Positions 10,901 through 22,900 of a stretch of DNA of 64,000 nt are shown piece after piece; the first letter of the stretch is position 1, and every line of letters begins with the position of its first letter. The stretch is taken from assembly GCA_964017235.1 (NCBI GenBank), contig OZ024930.1:23502614-23566613 (forward strand). Reading direction: 5' to 3'. Below the pieces are notes generated by a model that did no database searches, was not told where the DNA came from, and saw only the letters and a list, made by a program, of their open reading frames with translations. The DNA comes from Sabellastarte sp. h YS-2021. Taxonomy: Eukaryota > Annelida > Polychaeta > Sabellida > Sabellidae. Position numbers and translations under genes: made by a program.

Positions 10901-13900
10901 GCAAATTCTAAAGTAAGAGTTTCTTTTGATATAAAGATATCATTACTCACAATTTAAAGTAGGATCTATTGAATTTCAATAATTGATAACTCCTTGCTCC
11001 ATCCTGTAGAACAAAGGAATTCATTCCACCATTTCTTGTTAAAAAATAAACCCATTCACAAAAAGAATAACAATATGTATGTGTTTAATTTCTGGAGACC
11101 TGATCAAACTATTTGTTTTATTTTCAGTTAAACATGTTTTGCCCAGATCCACTAATATATTAAACAAACTAGCCTTCTCCGAGCTCAAAATATACAGTAA
11201 TCCTTTTTAATCTAGATAAGCGTGTGTTTTTATATTTATTCCCACACACATAACTCTATATTATGCTTTTAAAAAAATTTCTAGGCATGAAACTATCAAC
11301 GTGAATTTGTCGGAAAAACCTGATTGGTTGTTTGAACGAAATCCACTGGGGAAGGTTCCAGTCTTAGAATATAATGATCAGGTAGTGTGATATTCATTGT
11401 TAAAGGGTTAAACAAATGCTAAAATTTGCCAAAATAGTCTGTATTTGTTACTGTTATATGCAATTTAACATAAAAACGTGAGCATCGACACAATCACATA
11501 TCATATCCATTATTTCAATGCAACAGAACTTTTTAATGATCATTTAGAGTTATTTTAGTCAAGTATGAAATTTATTTTTAGTTCAAATAGGTTTCCGACA
11601 AAAGGAAGGTGAAGGTTATGTCGCTCTTCAGATGTAGTGGTACATATGGTCAGTGCTTATTTTTCGTTTCTGTGGCATGAAAATCAAAGTTTGTGTTTTA
11701 CATCCTGTTCAACAGCCAGGGTTATATTGGGACAGGTTCTCAACATTTTCACTTGTGATAGTTGAACCCTAACAGAGGTGACAGCCTGTGATTAGATGCC
11801 ACACCGGCTAACCCACTAGCATGAAGCATCTCAGAGTATTTGTACTCCCCTGAACAGAAAAGCCATCTTGTCCCAAGTTCACCTTCACCTACTCTTCGTA
11901 CCCATTGGTACTCTTGGGTTAAGAGGGGCACATATTTGTAAAGTACCTTGTGCCAGGGAACAGTCTCCAAGGATAGAACCTCAGAGACCATATTCACAAA
12001 ATGGATGAAGTTAAGCTAAACATTAGCTTAACATTTATGGAAAAATTGCTCAGCTTTGGATTAAAATGGTATTCACAAAGTTAAATTTTAGATTAATTTA
12101 ATGCACAATTCAAACCATATTGTTGTGTAGATTAAAGTGACTGCCAAAATTAGCCTAACTTCTGTGTGAATACTGACCTTTTTTAAACAACTTCAGGTCT
12201 TTTTTGCTAATCTTTCCCTTTTCTGAATATGACCTTTCTTCAGATGTGCGACCTTCGTAAAATAAGACAGTATCTTACTCCAGAAGTGGCAGTCCTTGCT
12301 GCAAATGCCTTGGTTAGTAGTCGTCTAGACTACCGCAACTCTCTGTTTAGGGGTTTGTCATGTTTCAATCAGCACAAATTGCAAAGTATTCAGAATACCC
12401 TTGCTCGTATTGTTACAAATCATAGAAAGTATGCTCATGTTACACCCATTCTGAAGCAACTCTACTGGCTGCCCATTAAGTATAGATGTATGTTCAAAAC
12501 TGCAACACTTTTTTTACATAGTGGTTCTCCTTCTTATTTTCAACCATTCTTGTCACTCAGCAGTTGTTCCTATAGTACCAGGCGTAGTCACCCAGATCAT
12601 CAATACCTTACTGTTCCTCCTTTCCGCTCCTCAGTCTTCAAGGCAGTCAAACATTTTGATCACAGCTTTGCCTTTGATGCTCCTAAAATCTGGAATGAAC
12701 TCCCTCATGATGTGCACAGTGCAGCATCAGTTGCCTCCTTCAGAAAGAAGCTTAAAACTTACCTGTTTGCAAAAGCATGTCCCCATAGCCTCTCCTGTCA
12801 CCCTGTGTCTCCTGGCTATGTCCTTGGATTAATGTTAACTGCTTTGCTTTATGTTCAGTTGCGCCTTAGAGTCCATCAGCGATGGAGATTAAGTGCTATA
12901 AAAGTCCACATTAGATTAGATAGATTAGACTTCTACCTCTTGTTTTGAAATAGGACAACCTATTAAACAATGAGGACACAAATACCACAACAATACTATA
13001 TAGCTTAAAAACTACCTTTGCATTCTTATATTTCAAACAAGATTGGGACTACCCTCAAAATTGATCCATATGTGGATTGGTGGTCCTGAATCTGGATCTG
13101 CAAACGGAGTAATAAAAATTTTAAAAGCACAAACTGGTGTAAATGCCAAATGTACTGACATAACAACACTAATAGAATCCAGCAACTCATGCTAGCCAAC
13201 AATTTACATGAAATAGTATTTATATATATTTTTATAGTCACATGCAAATACAAATTTACAATAATAGTAACTGAAAATATCAATGTTTGCCAAGCCCCAT
13301 AGGGCTTATAAGTGACTTCAAGCATTTTAGTTCTAAGTACAGAAGTATGTGCTTTACACTCAGGTATCTAATCACAAAGAGAAACATAAAAATAACAATT
13401 AAAGTACAAGTTGATTTGGCTGTAATGAAATAATTATATTAAACAGAATGGTAGCTTTCTAATTGTATTACAAATTAACACTATTTGTTGATTATATCCT
13501 GTCTTATATTCTAACTCTTATGCAGATAATTTCAATGCTTTTTGAAAACATAGCACAACAGTTGTAAATTTTTCTACATCAGGGAGATTATCAAAATTTT
13601 GTATTTCAGATTTAACATTTTTTCCATCATCTCTCTTGGCTCACTATAAGCAATGCAATTGCATAAGAAATGAGCCTCATCTTCAATAGCATACATATAT
13701 AATTCTGTGACTTGGTCTTTTGTCAAATGAAATCTGCCAGTTTCTATTCACAATGGCAGAACTCCAGCTCTAAACTGGGCCAAAAGTGATCTTTTATAAG
13801 GTGGAAGATTATTTCGAAGATAGCTTTGTCTTATTGAAGATAGTATTTTTGCATCTAGTGCGAGACAGATCAACATTGTTTCACCCAAGCTGTCTTTTCA

Positions 13901-16900
13901 GTAAGTGATCATCCCGCCACATATTAACTTTACAATTATCAATTAATCTACCTCAGAATTCATCACTGCAAGATCAATTTACTCATCCAACAGCAGCATT
14001 GATTTGAGGCATATTACTCCAACAGCTGTATGCAAATTAATACAATACATATTACTATCATTGTTAGTTCCATTAGCAACCATAACATGTATTAACTCAC
14101 ATGAACTGCAACTTGTTTATCTTAGGCAATTGTATCATCTAAGTCTCTTTCGAGAGGGGACTCCCATGCTATTGCCTCAGAGTCTGCCTTGAGGTCACTA
14201 CACTCGAGTCTGCTTGAACATAAACATCTTGACTTTGCACATCAGAATACCCACCACAATAGTCTGTCTTCCCTATCATATGCTAACATATACGTAGACT
14301 TCCTTCTTGAAATTGTAACATCCCTTCTTGGATATCAATGCCTTAGGAGATGTCTACATCAATTTGGTGCTTTTTAAATACTTACTTAAAGTGTTATCCA
14401 AGAAGGGGGAACCAGGGTAAGCTTGGCCCAATGTAATACCAGTAAACATTAGAAACATTTTAAATGGTTTAAACGTTTACAAAATGTTTCTAAAACACCT
14501 ATTTAAACCCTATCTTATGGTTTACTAAATGTTACCTGGTTTTCATATCCATCATTCTAAAATGTTTTTAAAATGTTTTCTATCAAATGTTTTGAAAACA
14601 TTCCATCACAACGTTTTTAAACCCATATTTTCAGAATGCTTATTAAATGTTTTCCTTCAAACATTTGCAAAGAAAGATGGCCGTGAGCAATAATAGGGGT
14701 TTTAGGGAACTTATTTATCAAAAATTGTCCCACATGCAATCCTTAAAAGTACTAAAGCACAATTTTTAAGACACTATCGTACATTTTTAGACATAAAATT
14801 ATATTTTCACTAGTGAGCAGCTTAAAAAGATATTGAATTTGACTTCTGACCCCTTTATTACTGAGACATTATTATGTACATTTGTAACCTTTTCCTAACA
14901 TTCGCCATTAACCGTTTAAAAAGTTTACACAAAACATTTTGAAAACATTCTATTATGAATGGTTTTCATACCCATAATTTTTTAACCTTTGCCAAACGTT
15001 TCCTTTCAAACATTTGAAAAACTCAAAAATGTTTACCTGGACGTAGTAACTTTCAGTCCTGGGGCTGCGGGAGAAAGAGGGGGGGAATTCCTTTACCATG
15101 TGTTCACTTCAATTGCTTTGTGAAGGTGGGGGGGGGGGGGGGTATTAATGATTCGTGACCTACATTATGATTGGGTAACAGAAATAAACAGGCGTCAGAA
15201 AAATTTAAGGTGGAGCGAATTTGATGTGACAGGCCCGTAACAGGCCATGTCTCCAAAAATGTCATATTTGCTCCTGTATGTGCCACTTTAAAGTGAGTGC
15301 TGAATATGGCACGGAGTACTGGTTGATTGCTACATCATTTTTGCAGGTGCTCTATGAGTCAAAAATCTGCAATGATTACTTGGATGAAGTTTATCCAGAC
15401 AAACCTCTCAACCCAAAGGATCCTTATGTGAAAGCAAGGCACAGGATTCTCCTGGAGCAGTTCTCTCAGGTCTGATTCAGCCTTCTGGACTTTGTAGAAT
15501 AGTGGTAAAACTAAATAATTAAGCGTCCCTTGAAAAGGGGACGCTTATTGGTTTCACCCCCAGTTTTCAGTCAGCCGCCGCCGCCGCCGCATTATCGTCT
15601 CCCTTGAATATCTCCCTTGTTATTAGGCCTATCCAAATGATATGTGGCAGTGTTATTCTATAGGCGTGGGGAAATTTTTTGACAGGCATAAATTTGACCT
15701 TTGACCTTTATCAAGGTCACATTATCAAAAATTAAAAAAAAAAATTACTTCCTTTTCACTAGATTTCCTCAGAATGTACTGGGTGTGGGTCAACCAAATT
15801 TGGTATGCACATTCCTGAGGGAAGAATCTAGGTGCCAGTCGATATTAGGATCAATCGCGCCATAATTGACCGATTGACGGGCGATTGATTATAAGTTCAT
15901 AAAAATTTTGCTAAGATTAAGCCTTGAACTCGCTTATTATTGGTCGTAGAGGTTTGGGATGGTATACCAACATATAGGAAATCATGTGCTGGGAATCTTC
16001 TGGTGTGGTCAGATTTGACCTTGGGCCCCTCGTTCAAGGTCAAGCGAGGATAGGCAAAGTTTAAAGTGCTTATAACTCGCTTATTATTGGTCCTAGAGGT
16101 TTGGGATGGTATACCAACATATAGGAAACCATGGGCTGGGAATCTTTTGGTGTCGTCAGATTTGACCTTGGACGTCTCCTTCAAGGTCAAACGAGGATAG
16201 GCAAACTGAAAAGTGCTTATAACTCGCTTATTATTGGTCCTAGAGGTTTGGGATGGTATACCAACATATAGGAAATCATGTGCTGGGAATCTTCTGCTGT
16301 GGTCGCATTTGACCTTGGGCCCCCCTTCAAGGTCAAATGAGCATAGCCAAACTTAAAAGTTCTTATAACTCGCTTATTATTGGTCCTAGAGGTTTGGGAT
16401 GGTATACCAACATATAGGAAATCATGGGCTGGGAATCATCTGGTGTGGTCGGATTTGACCTTGGGCCCATCCTTCAAGGTCAAACGAGGATAGCCAAACT
16501 TAAAAGTGCTTATAACTCACTTATTATTGGTCGTAGAGCTTTGGGATGGTATACCTACATATAGGAAATCATGTGCTGGGAATCTTCTGGTGTGGTCGCA
16601 ATTGACCTTGGGCCTCTCATTCAAGGTCAAACGAGGATAGCCAAACTTAAAAGTGCTTATAACTCGCTTATTATTGGTCGTAGAGCTTTGGGATGGTATA
16701 CCGACATATAGGAAATCATGTGCTGGGAATCATCTGGTGTGGTTGCATTTGACCTTGGGCCTCTCGTTCAAGGTCAAACAAGGATAGCCAAACTTAAAAG
16801 TGCTTATAACTCGCTTATTATTGGTCGTAGAGCTTTTGGATGGTAGACCAACATATAGGAAATCATGTGCAGGGAATCTAAGTGCTTATAACTCGCTTAT

Positions 16901-19900
16901 TATTGGTCCTAGAGGTTTGGGATGGTATACCAATATGTAGGAAACCATGGGCTGGGAATCTTTTGGTGTGGTCAGATTTGACCTTGGGCCTCTCCTTCAA
17001 GGTCAAACGAGGATAGCCAAACTGAAAAGTGCTTATAACTCGCTTATTATTAGTCCTAGAGGTTTCGGATGGTATACCAACATGTAGGAAATCATGTGCT
17101 GGGAATCTTCTGGTGTGGTCGCATTTGACCTTGGGCCCCCCCTTCAAGGTCAAACGAGCATAGCCAAACTTAAAAGTGCATATAACTCGCTTATTATTAG
17201 TCCTAGAGGTTTCGGATGGTATACCAACATGTAGGAAATCATGTGCTGGGAATCTTCTGGTGTGGTCGCATTTGACCTTGGGCCCCCCCTTCAAGGTCAA
17301 ACGAGCATAGCCAAACTTAAAAGTGCATATAACTCGCTTATTATTAGTCCTAGAGGTTTGGGATGGTATACCAACATATAAGAAATCATTTCTGGGAATC
17401 TTTTGGTGTGGTCGGATTTGACCTTGGGCCTCTTCTTCAAGGTGAAATGAGCATAGCCAAACTTAAAAGTGCTTATAACTCGCTTATCATTGGTCCTAGA
17501 GGTTTGGGATGGTATACCAACATACAGTAAATCATGTGCTGGGAATCTTCTGGTGTGGTCGGATTTGACCTTGGGCCCCTCCTTCAAGGTCAAACGAGTA
17601 TAGCCAAACTTAAAAGTGCTTATAACTCGCTTATTATTGGTTCTAGAGGTTTGTGATGGTATACCAACATATAGGAAATCATGGGCTGGGAATCTTTTGG
17701 TGTGGTCGGATTTGACCTTTGGCCTCTTCTTCAAGGTCAAACGAGGATAGCCAAACTTAAAAGTGCTTATAACTCGCTTATTATTTGTCCTAGAGGTTTG
17801 GGATGGTATATCAACATATAGGAAATCATGTGCTGGGAATCTTCTGGTGTGGTCGCATTTGACCTTGGGCCTCTCATTCAAGGTCAAATGAGCAAAGCCA
17901 AACTGAAAAGTGCTTATAACTCGCTTATTATTGGTCCTAGAGGTTTTGGATGGTATACCAACATATAGGAAATCATGGGCTGGGAATCTTTTGGTGTTGT
18001 CCGATTTGACCTTGGGCCTCTCCTTCAAGGTCAAACGAGCATAGCCAAACCTAAACATGCTTCTTCTACTTTGCAGCTTAAAAGACACAGTCAGCTGATA
18101 CAGAACCTGTTCTCAGGCACTGATTGCTTTTTTCGTTTTAAGATCACTCTTGTGACCCTAACATGGTCCTTTCAGGAGAATTTCTCTTCACCAATAACAT
18201 TTACCTCTTCACATTGGTCCTTTAGCATTTCTTATAAAACTTAAAAGCTGTAGGGACGCTTTGTTTTTGTGTACAAAAACTTTTGTCTAGTTCTCAACTT
18301 GATCCAAAGTTAAAAGAAATTGTGAAAGAGGTATTTTATGTGTTAAAAATAAACTTCTTGGATATATATGGAGATAACTTATTTTAAAAGGAGAATAATG
18401 AAAAGATACCCTGTTCTTGTTTAATAATTGTAATTTTCTTAGCACCAACTTAAAATAAGCAATTCAACATATTACTCATGAACAGTATAATACTCATGCT
18501 AGGGAGTTGTATAATACTGTCATATCTTCATTCATGATCAGATTTATATGTGTATGCGATTTGAAAAAAATTACTGTTAACTAATGCAATTTCAAACAAG
18601 AACTTGTTCTTTTCAACTAGGCATAAAAATTTAATAAAGTATATGAGGTGACCATAATTGCCGCTCTGACCATAGTTATTAATCCAGCGGTCTTGTAACA
18701 GTAGATTACATCTCTTTAGTTTTACAGTAGATCATCTAGACTTGCTACTCTTTGTTTTTCTCATTCCACAGAATCTGGCATACGTGGAATCATTATCAAT
18801 CCATCATGATGGGTGGAGATCCAACTCTTTCATAAAATAGAGCACCAAATTCTTGAAAAATAGTCATTCAGTCCTCGTATAATACCTAAGACAAAAGGAC
18901 TTAAGGAAAGTCTATAGATCACCATGTACCACAAATTTCGGTTTTTGAGGTTTTATACTGCTCATACAAAGATATGCCTAGGTTACACCTTAGCATGTGG
19001 TCATTCCTATACACACTTGATTTCGGCGTCATCCTTATTGCTCCGAAAAGAGACCTCATATCTGGCTGCTGCACATTGAAGAATGGGCTGACCATACATG
19101 ACCCTTCACCTTAGACTTTCACCAAGCCCTTTTGTCTTTTGTGAAATATATGGGTAATGTATGACTTTTGAAGAAACAGCCAGTCCTGACAAAAGTTTTT
19201 TCAGAGACTACCCCTCCTTACTCCAGAATGCTAGTGGTATAATGAACTCTTGTAAGTTTCCAATTTAAGTTTAACTATTCAGGTTACTGATGGATACAAA
19301 TACAAAGACTTGGAGCAAGTCTACCTTCACCTCTGTAGCATGTAGAATGTAATATATATTATAAGAATACATTGGATGTCTTAAAACTTTTTTAAAAATT
19401 TGTCTGTGCTCTGTTGAAAGCATTGTACCCAAATTGGAATCCAACCAAAGAAGATCCAATAAGACATGGTGGGGACTGTACCACAATGATCCATAATTTG
19501 GACTTTACAAGCCCATTTGTTTGTAGCTTGTGAACCTATTACAGAAAGATGTGACCTAGGCGTAACAATCTGATAAGGTTATATATGTGCTCTTACAGTG
19601 GATCAGCATGTTCTACAAGTTTATGCATTCTGGAGCATCATGTGAAGAATCTCTTGCAACAATGCACCGCTTGTCTGAGGAGTTTGATAAGATTGTGGAG
19701 GGCAAACCTTTCTTTGGAGGTAATTCATTTTGTGTTGAAGATTACACCAAGTATTAAAAGTATGGTTAATCTACCTTTTTGTATTATCAATGTTATGTAA
19801 TACCCCAGTCTGAGTATCAAGAGTTATGTCGCGTGATTGTCGGCAGCTAAATATTGCTGATAATGGGCAACAGTCCATTGTTTAAAACAGTTTAAAAACC

Positions 19901-22900
19901 TTTTTGAGTGAGCTTTTCTATCCCAAGTAGTCATTTCTAAGCCTTTTAGTTGTAAGTCACTTACAAATTATCTTATGCTGCTACAACTTTTCTTTAGGGT
20001 GTTACAACCAATTTCTAATGCCGTACTTAAACAAAAATCATTATCATAGGGAGAGTTGAGGGGCATTCAGGGTCAGTAATCCAGAATTGTGGGTGTGACC
20101 AGGAGGGAAGAAGACTAATGTGGGAAACTAGAGTTGAAGAGGTGGGTTTCCTAAAAGATGCGACTGAGGGACTGTTTCTTACTTGAAAGGGAAAAGAGTT
20201 CCAAAGAACTGGGGCATAGTAAATGAAGGAATTAGAGAAGTGTTTGATTGATTTGTGAACTCTACGATCAAAAGTGGGGGTTTGAAGGAAATTAATTTTG
20301 GGGGTACTTCACCTTGTATTTCTGGAAGCTGCTCACCAAAGCATTCGCTAACAGAACTGATGTTTTAAGGTCTAGAAGGGGACGAATTCTGTAGAGGTCT
20401 CTTGCATGAACTCTAGTGGACTTTATGGCCTGTGAGACATGGTTTGAGAAATTGATATTAGAGTTGAACACCACTCCGAGATTCTTGATACTTTGTGCTG
20501 GTGAGACCTGATTTCCCAGAATATTGAGAGGGAAGTGAGGGAGGAGTTGTTTACGGTTTTTTGGGGGAGTGTATGAGAATAAACTTGGTTTTGTGAGGGT
20601 TAAGTTTTAATTTATTTGTAAACGTGAAATTCCAAATGTCGTTTAGGCAGTTTTTTTTTTTTTTTTTTGCTGAGTTAATCTTTTCTTCCTACTGGAGTAA
20701 TTAGGCTTTGCCGTAAGACTTGTCTTCATAAATCTTAAGCCTCTCTTACATCCCATCGTACGTGCAACAACGTCCTGGTTACAGAGAAAAGTCGCCCAAT
20801 TTGCAAGGGACACTTAATCCTTACATGAGATTTTATAACAGAATTTCAAGGTCACAGATATGCCGCAAGGAAAATTGACATGCACATTAAATTCTGCGTG
20901 TACGCAGTATAGTTACAAACTCATCCATGTCTCAAGGGATATTTACGAGAGACTTGGGCACTTGCATTCTCCTTGCTAGTATTGTAGGTTCTCCCGATTT
21001 ACTTGCATTGTTTGCAATTGTCCTGTCATACACTCGCGTGTACTTTGCATGTATATAAACCTACTGTGCAACCTGTAGCTAGTCGTAGTCTGTTCTTGGA
21101 TATCCCAGCAGTGACACTCTTGTTGAAAGAATTCACCTGTTTGCACTTGCCAATTTCTGCTACCCCACTACCACCTAGTAAACATTACAAACGTTTTTAA
21201 ATGGTTTAAACGTTTACAAAACGTTTTTAAAACCTAATTAAACCCTATCTTATGGTTTTCTAAACGTTTCCAAGTAAATGTTTACATTGTAATGTTTAAA
21301 AAAACATTATAAACATTCTCTAGACAAAAGTTTTTACTGAAAACGTTTATTAAACGTTTACAAAATAACCCAAGAAGCTAGGTTTGACTAGAAACGTTTT
21401 TAAAACATTTTTAAAAATAGCTGAAGAAATGAAGGTTTTGCTGGAAATGTTTTTCAAACATTCACCATGAAATATTTGATAAACAGTGCACATAAAATGT
21501 TTAAACAACATTGCTTGTCAAATGTTTTAAAAACATTCTATCAAAAACGTTTTTTAAACCTATATTTTTAAACCTTCACCTTCAAATATGTCCAAACAAA
21601 GATGGCGGTGAGCAATAATAGGGGATTTTAGAGGACTTTGTCAAAAATTGCCCCACATGCAATTCCTAAAAGTAAGAATTGAATGGGGGCACAATTTCTA
21701 AGGCACTGTCTTACAATTTTAGACATAAAAATAACATTTTCAATAGTGAGCAACCATACAAAGATATTGAATTTGACCTCTGACCCCATTATGATTCAGA
21801 CATTATTATGTTCATTTATGTTTTTCGAATATTTATCGTTAAATGTTTAACAAATGGTATATTTAAAACGTTTTAAAAATATTCTATTACAAATGGTTTT
21901 CATACCCATCATTTTTTTACCTTTGCCAAATGTTTCCTAACAAACATTTGCAAAACCCCAAAATGTTTACTGCGCAGGCCATGCTCATATTTTTCAACAA
22001 TACTTGTAGCACACTTACGTGTTAATACACTTACGATGGTATGCAAGAGAAGCTTTAGCAGTCAAGGGCAACTAGTAACAGTTATTTTCCTTCCTTTAGA
22101 CTGATCAGTCATCAGATTCACTCCTGTGTGTTAATTGGATTTGTGATACTAATAAATGTACCTCTAACATAGGTCAAACAGATTACTAAACTGATAAGTC
22201 TGGGCATGATGTATTAGCTGGATGAAAAATAGCCTTATTTCGGTTTTGTGCATTGATATTTTTCAGCAGTTTTAAACTCCAAGAGATTTTTTCTAACGGA
22301 TCTGTAAACAAGTCGCAAACATTGTTCTAGACTTTAATGACAGTTTCTTGCCAAGAGTTGAAAAGGTCATGGTAGACCAGTGCCAGTAAAGGTCAGTCCC
22401 TGAGGTGATATCAAAGGTCAGATGTAGGTTTGCGGTTTTTATTTTACAAGTTAGTTTATGTACATAGGGTTAAACACAGTAAAAGATTTTCAAATTTCAA
22501 ACCCAAACTAGAGGGAAGGGGGAATGATGGAAGCAAAAGTGGTAGGTACAATAATGACATGTTTCCAGACATGGGTATATAGAGGTGATTTACTGGAAAT
22601 TGTGAATGGGGTATTAATAAGGATATTAACTAGAATATTTTTCCTCATAATTACTATAGTATGGGGACACCGTTGCGTGGTAGCAACAAGATAATTTCCC
22701 AACTCAGAGAATGTGTGTATGACTTTTGACTCTTGCATTAATTAAGAAGTCTATTGCTTCTTACTGATGGCTGTTGGTGTAGGCTCTTTAGTTGCTACTA
22801 CTGACTGATTTCTTCTATATTTATAGCCGATAATATTCCCTGTACAATGTGTTGAAGCAGCTGTTAAATACAATTAAAATGAATTGAAAAAATCAGCACC

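Noticed and set aside
16878..18088. Long - strand ORFs (140 and 263 codons) with repeated 49-residue motif
   Set aside because: They are translations of the 147-bp satellite. The frame stays open only because the period is a multiple of three, and nothing suggests a start, promoter or protein family.
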